From assembly GCA_034112445.1 (NCBI GenBank), contig JAWUVI010000014.1, forward strand, positions 248,001-312,000: a DNA stretch of 64,000 bases, read 5' to 3'. Positions 34,872-44,446 of the stretch are shown here, piece after piece. The notes below the pieces were generated by a model, which was not told the DNA's origin, searched no databases, and saw only the letters and a program-made list of their open reading frames with translations. The first letter of the stretch is position 1, and the number at the start of each line of letters is the position of its first letter. This DNA comes from Pelagadaptatus sp034112445. Its GTDB lineage: Bacteria > Pseudomonadota > Gammaproteobacteria > Pseudomonadales > Cellvibrionaceae. The translations under genes and the position numbers were made by a program.

Positions 34872-36117
34872 AACGCAATGCTTCAGCAGGTTCAATTTTT
34901 GATGCACGAAAAGCTGGGTAAAGAGTGGCTAATAAACTGAGTAGGCAACCAGCACCAACCACAAAACCTAAATCTTGCCAAAGTAGTTCAGATGGCATTT
35001 GATTGATAAAGTAAACGTTGGGATTAAATATGACAATCCCTAATACGCTCTCAAGTACACTGACGACAGAGGCAAGATTAAGAGCGAGCAGGCAACCTAA
35101 AGCACTACCAATAATAACTCCTAACATACCAAGGCAACCTCCTTGAACAATAAAAACACACATGATTTGAACCCTAGATAACCCCAGCGTTCTGAGTACA
35201 GCAATGTCTGAGCGCTTATCAGAAACCATTAATATTAAGCTACTGACAATATTGAATGCGGCAATGGCGATTAAGATTGTTAGCAGAGCAGTAACGACAT
35301 TTTTTTCCATCTTAACGGCGCTAAAAAGGCTTCCCTGGGTTTCACTCCAATCTTCAAATAAGAGATTTTTTTCTGATTTTTGAGTAAATACGTTCTTTAA
35401 CTTAGCCATTGTTTTTGGCGCGGTGAACATGTTACTTGTCAGCACTTCAATACCGGTAACTCTAGTGCCGGTGCGGAATAACTTTTTTGCATCACTTAGA
35501 TTTAATATGACCAATTCTTGATCCAGTTGGGCACCTATTTCGAACACGCCAATCACCGTGAATTTTTTACTTCTTGGAAACATTCCCAAAGGAGTCGCAG
35601 TGAGGAGTGGAAGGGTAATGCTAATTTTATCGCCCAGAGTTACCCCTAAGTTTCGAGCCAATAAGCGTCCAATAATGATTCCAAATGGTTGTTGGTTCAG
35701 ATCGGCGATATTGCCGACTAGCATACGATCTTGTAATTGAGTTAGCTGGGGTATGTGCTCAGGTATTAAGCCTCGTAAAGACACACCGTGTAGGCCACCT
35801 TCGTAATTAACCATGCCGTGGCCACTTATATAGGGTGCGGAGAACACAACGTCGGGTGTTTTGTCGGCAATCTGCTTGAGAGATCTCCAGTTGTCGATAT
35901 AAGTATCTGCAGAAACAGTACCGTGAGGAATAACTTGCAATAAACGTTGTTTAATCTCACGATCAAAACCGTTCATAACAGACAGTACAACGATGAGTGC
36001 TAAACTGCCTAATAGCATTCCCAATAATGAAAAACCACTGACAAAAGATATGTATCTATTTCTACTCTTAGAGTTGATATAGCGAAGACCAATATAAAAA
36101 GGCAGGGGTAGTTTCAT
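34864..36117 (-). CDS. lolC: LolC-type lipoprotein release permease
   Basis: A 417-residue FtsX-fold permease, first gene of the lol operon. It begins MKLPLPFYIGLRYINSKSRNRY, with a first TM near 22-48, a periplasmic domain, and three TMs after about 270. It ends with the family tail RASKIEPAEALRYE. It is clearly paralogous to the downstream permease. It is divergent from the PilZ gene, with 121 bp between them. Confidence 0.9.
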   Translation of the reverse strand: MKLPLPFYIGLRYINSKSRNRYISFVSGFSLLGMLLGSLALIVVLSVMNGFDREIKQRLLQVIPHGTVSADTYIDNWRSLKQIADKTPDVVFSAPYISGHGMVNYEGGLHGVSLRGLIPEHIPQLTQLQDRMLVGNIADLNQQPFGIIIGRLLARNLGVTLGDKISITLPLLTATPLGMFPRSKKFTVIGVFEIGAQLDQELVILNLSDAKKLFRTGTRVTGIEVLTSNMFTAPKTMAKLKNVFTQKSEKNLLFEDWSETQGSLFSAVKMEKNVVTALLTILIAIAAFNIVSSLILMVSDKRSDIAVLRTLGLSRVQIMCVFIVQGGCLGMLGVIIGSALGCLLALNLASVVSVLESVLGIVIFNPNVYFINQMPSELLWQDLGFVVGAGCLLSLLATLYPAFRASKIEPAEALRYE

Positions 36118-36238
36118 GCAGCCATTAAACCCAATGCCTCAGCTAAGGACAAGGATATTTTGTTCTTTAACGACACGATTGCTGGCAACTGTTAAACTAA
36201 ACAAGGCATTTCGATAATAGAATGTATAAGGTATTTTA

Positions 36239-36853
36239 ATGAGCAGCATAGACAAAAGAAGCTTTTTTAGAATTAACAACGAACTGTCTCTTAGTTATCA
36301 TGGTGTTGATGCCTATACAGTGGAGAACGAAAAAGCTGAAGTCCAATTTACTGAAGATAGCCAGACGCTCACACTTTATTCAGAGCTGCATCGATTAAAC
36401 ACAGAGGCAACGCCGCTCCTTTCTTCAATTGGTGATTCCAATAGAGTTTTGGCGGACTACTTAGGTATTTTAAATAAGAAAATCGATTTGCTTGCTCGAC
36501 ATTCTATTGCTGAAAAATACGTTAATAATGAGGTTGATCCAACCGCTGTTAATATGAGCGAAGGTGGCATCGCATTTGTTGCTAGAAAAGCACTATATAA
36601 AGGCAGCTATATAGTTCTTAGATTGATTTTTCTCGATACTTTCACCACGGTTTCCTGTTATGGACGGATTATTCGCTGCGAAGAAAATTTAACGGGGGCT
36701 TATCAAGTAGCCGTAAAATTCTTGCATCTTTCTGCTATCTCTCAACAGATTTTAACCAAACAAATATTTAAGGCACAGCTAAGAATGAAACAAAAAGCCG
36801 TTGCTGAAAAAGTTAGTTTAGAAAAGGGGATTGTCGATGAAAAAAATAACTAG
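36239..36853 (+). CDS. PilZ-domain protein (c-di-GMP effector)
   Basis: A 204-residue protein with a PilZ domain interrupted by an insert. The c-di-GMP-binding RxxxR motif is at Arg7-Arg11 (RSFFR), and the second motif NxSxxG is at 105-110 (NMSEGG). Typical PilZ strands follow (IVLRLIFLDTFTTVSCYGRIIR). About 75 mainly helical residues lie between the two motifs. Both binding motifs are intact, so nucleotide binding is likely. It resembles the PilZ protein next to lol genes in P. aeruginosa, from memory. It overlaps the next gene by 17 bp. Confidence 0.88.
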   Translation: MSSIDKRSFFRINNELSLSYHGVDAYTVENEKAEVQFTEDSQTLTLYSELHRLNTEATPLLSSIGDSNRVLADYLGILNKKIDLLARHSIAEKYVNNEVDPTAVNMSEGGIAFVARKALYKGSYIVLRLIFLDTFTTVSCYGRIIRCEENLTGAYQVAVKFLHLSAISQQILTKQIFKAQLRMKQKAVAEKVSLEKGIVDEKNN

Positions 36854-37157
36854 AGTGTGTTTATTTGTAGGATTTGGTTTGTTTTTATTTGGGGCGCTAG
36901 GCCATGCTCAGCAATTAATAATACCTATTGGATCCCAACATCCTCAGGCCGCAGAAACTCCAAGTTTGGGAATGCCGATGAGCCTGGTTCTTGAGACTTT
37001 TGGTGAGCCACTAAAGCGGAACGGAGCCATTGGTAATCCACCTATTGAGCGTTGGGAATATTTAAATTTTAGCGTTTATTTTGAGTCGACAACTGTGATA
37101 CACAGTGTGGTTCATTTTATGCCTGAATCACCCGATAAGGCTAAGGCTGAAAAATAA
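36837..37157 (+). CDS. small secreted conserved hypothetical
   Basis: A 106-residue protein with a signal peptide (about residues 1-24, ending GALGHAQ). The short domain GMPMSLVLETFGEPLKRNG ... RWEYLNFSVYFE has the helix-then-strands pattern of SmpA/BamE-like folds. The function is unknown. The ATG at 36837 is chosen because AAGGGG lies seven bases upstream. Its start overlaps the end of the PilZ gene, so it is probably translationally coupled to it. Confidence 0.8.
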   Translation: MKKITRVCLFVGFGLFLFGALGHAQQLIIPIGSQHPQAAETPSLGMPMSLVLETFGEPLKRNGAIGNPPIERWEYLNFSVYFESTTVIHSVVHFMPESPDKAKAEK

Positions 37158-37173
37158 AGGCCCATTAGGTGCT

Positions 37174-37722
37174 TTACTGATTGTTTTTATTGGAATCCTG
37201 TGAGGCTTTGAGCCGCGAGCTCTGTCTTTTTTTCCAGTTTTTTATAACATGCCAGCGCCAAAATGCTCTAGCGAAAAAATAACTGGATATAGAGAAGAAT
37301 GTTCCGCAAATTAATGAACCAGTTAGCAGTGGCTTCCATAATTTTAAGAATTCCCCTGTGAGCCAGCGCCATGAAAATTCAATTGAAAACTGATGCGGCG
37401 GGTAGTCGAGTACCCAGCGTCCAAGCTCGTAGGTTGCAAAGAAAATAGGTGGGATCGTAATGGGATTGCTAATCCAGACTAGAATGATCGCAATCGGTAG
37501 GTTGGCTCTGAGCAGAAGAGCTAATACGGCAGCTGTTGGCATTTGGCCGATGATTGGCAAAAAGGCAACAAACACACCAATCGATGTAGCGACAGAAACA
37601 GAGTGCCGATTCAAATGAAAAAGATTAGGGTCGTGTAGTAGGGTGCCAAGAAACTGTAATGCAGGTTTGTTTTTAATTTCTGCTGGCTCAGGCAACCACT
37701 TTTTAAATAATTTTCTTGCCAT
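37174..37722 (-). CDS. DUF2062 membrane protein
   Basis: A 182-residue inner-membrane protein with about three hydrophobic stretches and the DUF2062 signature. That signature is HSVSVATSIGVFVAFLPIIGQ, followed by AVLALLLRANLPIAIILVWISNP. The tail is basic. Its function is unknown; some relatives are fused to glycosyltransferases. It is convergent with the small secreted protein gene and downstream of the propionyl-CoA operon on the same strand, separated by 143 bp. Confidence 0.88.
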   Translation of the reverse strand: MARKLFKKWLPEPAEIKNKPALQFLGTLLHDPNLFHLNRHSVSVATSIGVFVAFLPIIGQMPTAAVLALLLRANLPIAIILVWISNPITIPPIFFATYELGRWVLDYPPHQFSIEFSWRWLTGEFLKLWKPLLTGSLICGTFFSISSYFFARAFWRWHVIKNWKKRQSSRLKASQDSNKNNQ

Positions 37723-37753
37723 TCTATTTAATTGCTACCCGTTGAAAGTGGCG

Positions 37754-37843
37754 TATTATGCCGATTAAGCTATTTCAAAACCACTGTCTTACCTAAAAAA
37801 CTATAGTCCAAATGAAGTAAAGTGATGCAGTATTGGCATAATA
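37754..37843. repeat. 9-bp inverted repeat between meaB and the DUF2062 gene
   Basis: TATTATGCC (37754-37762) and GGCATAATA (37835-37843) are perfect inverted copies 72 bp apart. They could be an operator pair for the DUF2062 gene or chance. No terminator T-run accompanies them. Confidence 0.4.
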
Positions 37844-37865
37844 AATGTGGCCTAGGGTGATTTTT

Positions 37866-38825
37866 TCACAATAGATCTAAAATTTGTTCAGCAGCCTTGT
37901 AAGGAGTTATTTTATTCTGAGTCACTTGGTTAAATAGATTAGGTAATAGTTTTTTGACTTCAGGGTTTTGGTGAAGCCTTCGCTCTAGCATTTCATGAAT
38001 GAGTTTTTTTAGCCATTGTGTGTTTTGCCTGGAGCGTTTCTCATAAAAACTATTGTGCTCTAACGCGGCTTGTTGATACTCCTCAATCATTTCCCAAGCA
38101 TCATTTACCCCAGTTTTTTCAAGCGCGGAGCAAGTGAGAACTTTAGGTGACCAAAAGCTCCCATGCTTGATTAAATGAAAAGCATTTTGATAATGCTGGC
38201 GTGTTTTTTGGGCAAGATTGATACTCTCACCGTCGGCTTTATTAATAATAAGAGCGTCAGCTAATTCCATAATACCGCGCTTAATACCTTGTAATTCATC
38301 ACCTGCATTTGGAATCATCAATACTAGGAAAAAATCGACCATGGCTGCTACTTCGTATTCAGATTGGCCAACACCAACGGTTTCGACAATGATTACATCA
38401 TAACCGGCGGCCTCACAGAGCAGCATGGTTTCACGGGTTTTTTGCGCAACGCCCCCCATGGTCCCTTCTGAGGGGGTAGGCCGGATAAAGGCGTGTTCAT
38501 GGCGAGACAGGTCTTCCATCCGAGTCTTATCGCCTAAAATGCTTCCTCCTCGTAGCGGTGAGCTTGGGTCAACGGCTAATACCGCAACTTTTTTACCCTG
38601 GCCAATGAGGTGCAAACCAAAAGACTCAATAAAAGTAGATTTACCGACGCCAGGAATACCGGTAATACCAATACGTATACTTTTGCCGGTAAACGGTAGT
38701 AATTCTTCCAGAACCTCTTGTGACCGCTGGCGGTGTCTATCGAGCTTACTTTCAGCCAAGGTAATCGCTTTTGCTAGAGCTCGTCGGTTTCCGTTCTTGA
38801 GGCCTTTGATGTCAATATCTGGCAT
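37866..38825 (-). CDS. meaB: methylmalonyl-CoA mutase-associated GTPase MeaB
   Basis: A 319-residue G3E-family GTPase that protects and reloads the B12-dependent mutase. It has Walker A GITGIPGVGKST (about 53-64), AVDPSSPLRGGSILGDKTRM, switch region ETVGVGQSE and base motif NKAD. The length is standard. It begins 16 bp after the mutase gene stop on the same strand, consistent with its chaperone role. It is the last gene of the operon. Confidence 0.96.
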   Translation of the reverse strand: MPDIDIKGLKNGNRRALAKAITLAESKLDRHRQRSQEVLEELLPFTGKSIRIGITGIPGVGKSTFIESFGLHLIGQGKKVAVLAVDPSSPLRGGSILGDKTRMEDLSRHEHAFIRPTPSEGTMGGVAQKTRETMLLCEAAGYDVIIVETVGVGQSEYEVAAMVDFFLVLMIPNAGDELQGIKRGIMELADALIINKADGESINLAQKTRQHYQNAFHLIKHGSFWSPKVLTCSALEKTGVNDAWEMIEEYQQAALEHNSFYEKRSRQNTQWLKKLIHEMLERRLHQNPEVKKLLPNLFNQVTQNKITPYKAAEQILDLL

Positions 38826-38841
38826 AACTATTGGCTTTCGG

Positions 38842-40992
38842 TTATTGGTTTTTAGTGTTGTTGATGGCGTCCATTACTTTTCGAGCTGAAACGGGTATTT
38901 TGGTGCCAGGGCCAAAAATACCAACGACACCTGACTCATATAAAAAGTCGTAATCTTGTTTGGGAATAACACCACCGGCAACCACAAGAATATCATTGGC
39001 CCCTTGTTTGTTAAGTGCTGCAATTAAATCGGGTATTAGGGTTTTGTGGCCCGCTGCTTGTGATGAAACACCAACGACGTGAACATCATTCTCTATTGCT
39101 TGTCGTGCCACTTCTTCTGGAGTTGAAAACATAGGTGATAAATCGATGTCAAAACCCACATCTGCAAAGGCAGTGGCAATCACTTTGGCACCACGATCAT
39201 GTCCATCTTGACCCATTTTACAAACCAGCATACGGGGACGGCGGCCATTATTATCTTCGAAAGCTTGGATGTCTGATTTAATAGCTTGCCAATCAGCATC
39301 GTCTTCATAGGGTGCACCATACACGCCTGAGATGGTTTGCGACTGAGCTTTATAACGGCCAAAACTGGTCTCTAGGGCGTCAGATATTTCACCCACAGTA
39401 GCCCTTAAACGAGCGGCATCAACAGCAAGGCTCAGTAGGTTGCCTTGGCCAGATTCGGCGGCTGCTTCAAGCGCCTTAAGAGCCAAGGTTACAGCAGCAC
39501 TATCTCGGGTGGCTTTGATATTATCAAGGCGTTTTATTTGTGAATCACGTACAGCCACGTTATCAACTTCAAGAATATCTAAATCGGACTCTTCATCAAG
39601 GATGTGCTTGTTCACCCCAACGATGACATCTTCACCCCGATCTATTCGTGCCTGTTTTTTAGCGGCTGATTCTTCAATCCGAAGCTTAGGTAAGCCGGCT
39701 TCAATAGCTTTAGCCATGCCGCCGTTGGCTTCTATCTCTTCAATTAACTCCCAGGCTTTATCGGCCATAGATTGAGTTAAATTCTCCATCATGTAAGAGC
39801 CGCCCCAAGGGTCGACTACTTTGGTGATACCTGTTTCCTCTTGAATGATAATTTGGGTGTTACGGGCTATGCGCGCAGAAAACTCAGTCGGTAGGGCAAC
39901 AGCTTCATCAAGAGCGTTAGTATGCAATGATTGGGTGCCGCCAAATACAGCGGCCATAGCTTCAATCGTGGTGCGAATGACGTTGTTATAGGGGTCTTGC
40001 TCGGTTAAAGACCAGCCAGAAGTTTGGGAGTGGGTGCGCAGCATTGAAGATTTGGGGTTAGTGGGTTTGAACTCTTCCATAATTCGTGACCACAATAAAC
40101 GGCCTGCACGCAGCTTAGCAATCTCCATATAAAAATTCATGCTGATGCCCCAGAAAAACGAGAGGCGAGGGGCGAAGGCATCGACCTCTAAGCCGGCTTT
40201 GATGGCGGTTCTAACGTATTCACGGCCATCAGAAAGAGTATAGGCCAACTCCAATGCTGCATCGGCGCCAGCTTCTTGAATGTGGTAGCCTGAAATAGAA
40301 ATAGAGTTAAATTTCGGCATTTTCTCAGAGGTATAACCAATGATGTCACCAATGATTTTCATTGATGGTGTCGGAGGGTAAATGTAGGTGTTGCGCACCA
40401 TAAACTCTTTTAAAATGTCATTCTGGATGGTTCCGGCCAGTTGCTCTGGCGCTACACCCTGTTCTTCACCAGCTACTATGTAATTAGCGAGAATTGGCAA
40501 GACTGCACCGTTCATGGTCATAGAAACCGAAACCTTATCAAGCGGTATGCCGTCAAAGAGAATCTTCATATCTTCGACGCTATCAATAGCAACACCGGCT
40601 TTACCAACATCACCTGTGACACGAGGGTGATCAGAGTCGTAACCACGATGTGTTGCTAAATCGAAGGCAACTGAAACACCTTGAGCTCCCGCCTCTAAGT
40701 TTTTACGGTAGAAGGCGTTAGACTCCTCAGCCGTTGAAAATCCTGCGTATTGACGAATAGTCCAAGGGCGACCAGCATACATAGTGGCCTGTGGGCCTCG
40801 GACATAAGGTGCCATGCCAGGCATGGTATTAGCGAAGTCGAGGTCGGCGACATCAGCTTGGGTGTACAACGGCTTTATGTCGATACCCTCAGGCGTATTC
40901 CAAGTTAAATCATCGAGGCTTTTACCGCGAAGTTGTTTTTTTGCTAGCTCTTGCCATTGCTCATAGGTTGCAGTCGGTTTTTTATCGGTCAT
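38842..40992 (-). CDS. scpA: methylmalonyl-CoA mutase
   Basis: An adenosylcobalamin enzyme interconverting (R)-methylmalonyl-CoA and succinyl-CoA. It has 716 residues as a single chain. The TIM-barrel catalytic part spans about 1-550 (TRGYDSDHPRVTGDVGKAGVA, split motif; SFFWGISMNFYMEIAKLRA). The C-terminal B12 domain has the DxHxxG base-off motif in GQDGHDRGAK at about 593-602. It sits between the epimerase and MeaB genes. Confidence 0.97.
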   Translation of the reverse strand: MTDKKPTATYEQWQELAKKQLRGKSLDDLTWNTPEGIDIKPLYTQADVADLDFANTMPGMAPYVRGPQATMYAGRPWTIRQYAGFSTAEESNAFYRKNLEAGAQGVSVAFDLATHRGYDSDHPRVTGDVGKAGVAIDSVEDMKILFDGIPLDKVSVSMTMNGAVLPILANYIVAGEEQGVAPEQLAGTIQNDILKEFMVRNTYIYPPTPSMKIIGDIIGYTSEKMPKFNSISISGYHIQEAGADAALELAYTLSDGREYVRTAIKAGLEVDAFAPRLSFFWGISMNFYMEIAKLRAGRLLWSRIMEEFKPTNPKSSMLRTHSQTSGWSLTEQDPYNNVIRTTIEAMAAVFGGTQSLHTNALDEAVALPTEFSARIARNTQIIIQEETGITKVVDPWGGSYMMENLTQSMADKAWELIEEIEANGGMAKAIEAGLPKLRIEESAAKKQARIDRGEDVIVGVNKHILDEESDLDILEVDNVAVRDSQIKRLDNIKATRDSAAVTLALKALEAAAESGQGNLLSLAVDAARLRATVGEISDALETSFGRYKAQSQTISGVYGAPYEDDADWQAIKSDIQAFEDNNGRRPRMLVCKMGQDGHDRGAKVIATAFADVGFDIDLSPMFSTPEEVARQAIENDVHVVGVSSQAAGHKTLIPDLIAALNKQGANDILVVAGGVIPKQDYDFLYESGVVGIFGPGTKIPVSARKVMDAINNTKNQ

Positions 40993-41097
40993 AACAAATT
41001 CTCGTTGATCAAACAGTATATTGTTCTATAGACACAGGCCAAGCTAGGCTGAACTATGAATATTGTTTTAATGATGGTTATCTTATGTTTTCGCTCG

Positions 41098-41508
41098 TCA
41101 ATGGTCAGCTTGTGGCTGGTTCAGCTCAATCAAAACACCATCACAACTTTTTGGATGAATGAATATTACTAAGCTGTTGTGGGCGCCAGGAGAAGGACTG
41201 TCGGATAAAAATTGATAGCCTTTGTCTTTTAATCGAGCCACATCCGCTTCTATATCATCACTGCGAAAGCACAGGTGATGGAGGCCGCCACCTTTTTTCT
41301 CTAGGTAACCGGCAATTGGGCCTTCCCCATTAAGTGGATGAACCAGCTCAATGCTGGTTTCTGGTAATGGGAAAAAAGCGGTACTGGTTTTGGCGGCAGC
41401 AACGTCTTCTCGGCCTTTAAAGTTGAGACCAAAATCTTCCATAAATCGTTGGATTGATTTCTCTAAGTCCGGCACTGCAATGGCAATATGATCAAGCGCG
41501 ACAATCAT
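41098..41508 (-). CDS. mce: methylmalonyl-CoA epimerase
   Basis: A 136-residue VOC-fold metalloenzyme. It converts (S)-methylmalonyl-CoA from the carboxylase to the (R) form used by the mutase. The opening LDHIAIAVPDLEKSIQRF gives the first metal His. SIELVHPLNGEGPIAGYLEK and GGLHHLCFRSDDIE give the others, and a C-terminal Glu follows in DGVLIELNQ. It is located between the biotin carboxylase and mutase genes. Confidence 0.95.
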   Translation of the reverse strand: MIVALDHIAIAVPDLEKSIQRFMEDFGLNFKGREDVAAAKTSTAFFPLPETSIELVHPLNGEGPIAGYLEKKGGGLHHLCFRSDDIEADVARLKDKGYQFLSDSPSPGAHNSLVIFIHPKSCDGVLIELNQPQADH

Positions 41509-41537
41509 TGGTTATCTCCAAATCTCTTCTAGTTGGA

Positions 41538-44393
41538 TTAAGCCAAAGACTGTAAAAAGTCATTGGTTTTGGTTTGCCGACGAGCGTTGATTTCGGCCGG
41601 CGATTCTTCAATTAGCTTTTCATCGGGCGTGATTTTAAACAGCGGTTGGCCTTTCTTTATTATGGCGCCGTCATCTTCAACCAATACCGATTCAATAGTG
41701 CCAGAGAATGGTGCGTTGACTTTATTAAACATCTTCATAACTTCGACAATGTAGAGTGGGTCGCCAGCATTAAAGTGGCTGCCAGACTCAACAAATTTAG
41801 GTAGTCCTGGAGCCTCGCAGGAATAAAACATGCCACCAGTAAGAGCCAGGATTTCATCAGATTTGGCCGTTGGCGGTGGAACAAGTACTTTCGCCATGGC
41901 TGTTTGCAACTCTTCTTCCAGCAAGTTTTCAGGGATGGTTATACTTAAATCTGGATTAACCTTCAGTTCGAAATACTCGGTAACACAAGCGATATACACC
42001 AATAGGTTTAAAATCTTAGTGCCTGCTTGAAAACCTTGGTGGGCAGCTTGTATAGCCTGCCATTGTTCGGCTTCGAAAGCTTGGGGTGCCGAGCCTGCTA
42101 GGGCGGTTTGTAATTCAGAAAAATTGTCTATCGATAGTTTTTCATCAAGGCTGTCGTAGAAATTTTTTGCTTGAGAAAGTATGGCGTTATCATGATCCCA
42201 TATCATATTGGCAGCGGGTTTACTGTCGCAGTAATCCATATTAAGAAAGTGATAGGCTTCATCTAAAATGCGAATAGGATTGGTATTCCACGTGACGTTC
42301 CTACCTGAAAAACTAAAGTGTGTCTGGTTAGCGCTTAACCAGCCGGCTAATTTATGCGGTTCAGCTAAAAGCCTTTCAATGGGACGAATGAGTAATAGGT
42401 GCTTACGTTCTAGTACGTTCTGAAGTGCTTGCTTGTGATCATTATCACTTACCTGAGCCAGTTCAGTGGCGCAGACTTGTTGGTAGGCATAGTTGAGATC
42501 AATGTTGTTGGCCGTTTTCTTTAGTAGGCCTACAGCAGTTAGGTAAGGCACAATAAAACGTGTGGTCGGTCGAGCGTTGATGTTGTTGCCCAAAAACCAA
42601 TTAACCAAACCGTAATGAAAGCTAAGGTTGGTCGCTAAATCTTTACCGCGTAATTCGGTAACTCGTAAAATCTCAGCCATACGCTCGTAGGTATTGGTGC
42701 GATTGTTACCAACGGTGAGCAGTAGAGCGATATTAGAATCGTAAGCGCCTGCGAGATGATATTTCATGAAGACATCGGTATCAGGGTTGTGCAGACTGAT
42801 GCCTTGATCGTCTCGTATTTCTCCTTCGATGGGGTCGGACCAATTTTCAATGATGCCACCAGCATGAGGTTGCAGTGCCTGGTTGGTAGCGTTCATGCGA
42901 GCCTCAACCGAGGCGATGTTACGCAGAATCCGCTCTGGTTTAGGTAATTTAGGGCCGTGAGCTGCTAATAGAACCATAGCCTCAACCAGTGAGTCGACTG
43001 TGAAGTTCTCGCTCGGTTGATCAGGGTTAGAAAATTTCAAGCTGTAGCACAGCTCTGTCACGCGGTGTTCTACCTGAATTCGGGTATTCATCTCCATAAA
43101 GAAATGTTTGTCACGGTCAACAATACACTCAAAGGTTGAGACAGAATCAAGACCAACCGCCATGCCAAATAATTCTGACTCCGACTCCATCTTTTGCAGA
43201 GTAATAATATCTTGGCGCAAAATTTTAGCTTCGATTTCATTATCGTTTTGTTCTGCTTGCTGTAGAGCGTTTTCGAGGTCTTCAGTAGTAACAGAGACTT
43301 CTAACAGTTTTTGTTCATGCATTTGCAGAGAGCAATCACGGCCACCCATCGCCAGAGTCCATTGACCATTGCCAATGACTTGAATTTCTTGGTGGCGAGT
43401 CGTTTCTATGTTCAGCTCGACTAGAATGTTTTTGTTCTCACCTTTACCGGTAGCTTTGACTTCATTTAGAATTTCTAACACTAAGCCGGGTGCTTTAGCA
43501 GCGGCTTGCTCAATTTGGCTGTCTAAATCACCTTCATAAGCCGATGGCGCCAGAAGAATACGCTGGCCTTTGCCGCCGCCGCCGCCAATACATTTAAGTC
43601 TGATGCGATTTCCAGGATATTCGCGACTCATAACCATAACTTGTTCGCGTATGGTCTCACCCAATTCATCAATGGTGTATAGATCAATACCTTTATCGTA
43701 ACTGGCTGCAAGTACCAGCACGGCCTTGTCAATTAAATCTATGTCAGCATCAAGTTCGTCCACATTCAGCTCTAATTTTTCTGATATGACCAGTTGCTTA
43801 AGTGCGGCGGTATCAGCGTGTTTTTTAAGCAAAGTTAGAGCCGTGGCGTTATCAATCCCAGGTGTGACCGATACACCAACTCGAAGTGCGGTTCGTTTAG
43901 CTTCATCTTTAAGGCCAGCATCGTGAACAGTTTTAGAGCATGGGCCGATAAAATTTAGGCCGGCGACTTCCATGGCTCTAACCATGTTTTCATCTTCGGC
44001 CATAAAACCATAACCGGTGAATATTGAATTGTAATTATTCTGTCTTGCAATATTGATAATCTGTTGAATACGTATTTCACGTTCCGCTTTATCGGCACCA
44101 GTATAATCGGGTACACGGTGAACGCGAGATGGGTCGGTAAGCTGGCGCAGTTCAGGTGCTAATGCGCTTTGGTAAATAATGGAGTCTTTCTCCGATAACA
44201 AAATACCGTAATGGTTGATCCCCATTTCATCAAATACATCCATGGCTTCTTTACGAATTGGGCCGCGACAGATAATTAATGGGCGTATATGACTGCAATC
44301 AAAGCTTCTAACCCAGTTTGATGGAGATTTATCTAGCTGGCGGCTTTTATGAATCAACGGATTGTGGAGGTAGTTGTCGTTACTGGTTTGCAT
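41538..44393 (-). CDS. propionyl/acyl-CoA carboxylase biotin-containing subunit (long form)
   Basis: It carboxylates biotin with ATP and bicarbonate and passes the carboxyl group to the partner carboxyltransferase. It has 951 residues, far longer than the usual about 660. The BC N-domain opens with RPLIICRGPIRKEAMDVF. The glycine-rich loop CIGGGGGKGQRI is preceded by an insert of about 70 residues. MEMNTRIQVEHRVTE is the ATP-grasp catalytic segment. TNLSFHYGLVNWFLG ends the BC part. A poorly recognised middle follows, then a C-terminal biotinyl domain with Lys in EVMKMF at about residue 886. ATG 44393 is chosen over TTG 44399. Confidence 0.85.
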   Translation of the reverse strand: MQTSNDNYLHNPLIHKSRQLDKSPSNWVRSFDCSHIRPLIICRGPIRKEAMDVFDEMGINHYGILLSEKDSIIYQSALAPELRQLTDPSRVHRVPDYTGADKAEREIRIQQIINIARQNNYNSIFTGYGFMAEDENMVRAMEVAGLNFIGPCSKTVHDAGLKDEAKRTALRVGVSVTPGIDNATALTLLKKHADTAALKQLVISEKLELNVDELDADIDLIDKAVLVLAASYDKGIDLYTIDELGETIREQVMVMSREYPGNRIRLKCIGGGGGKGQRILLAPSAYEGDLDSQIEQAAAKAPGLVLEILNEVKATGKGENKNILVELNIETTRHQEIQVIGNGQWTLAMGGRDCSLQMHEQKLLEVSVTTEDLENALQQAEQNDNEIEAKILRQDIITLQKMESESELFGMAVGLDSVSTFECIVDRDKHFFMEMNTRIQVEHRVTELCYSLKFSNPDQPSENFTVDSLVEAMVLLAAHGPKLPKPERILRNIASVEARMNATNQALQPHAGGIIENWSDPIEGEIRDDQGISLHNPDTDVFMKYHLAGAYDSNIALLLTVGNNRTNTYERMAEILRVTELRGKDLATNLSFHYGLVNWFLGNNINARPTTRFIVPYLTAVGLLKKTANNIDLNYAYQQVCATELAQVSDNDHKQALQNVLERKHLLLIRPIERLLAEPHKLAGWLSANQTHFSFSGRNVTWNTNPIRILDEAYHFLNMDYCDSKPAANMIWDHDNAILSQAKNFYDSLDEKLSIDNFSELQTALAGSAPQAFEAEQWQAIQAAHQGFQAGTKILNLLVYIACVTEYFELKVNPDLSITIPENLLEEELQTAMAKVLVPPPTAKSDEILALTGGMFYSCEAPGLPKFVESGSHFNAGDPLYIVEVMKMFNKVNAPFSGTIESVLVEDDGAIIKKGQPLFKITPDEKLIEESPAEINARRQTKTNDFLQSLA

Positions 44394-44446
44394 GGTCAAA
44401 AACTCTTAAATTGGGTTTGTTGTGTAATATTTATAACGGGAAAAAC

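Noticed and set aside
38425..38889. 154-codon plus-strand frame within meaB
   Set aside because: Overlaps the GTPase motifs of meaB on the opposite strand; no family resemblance.
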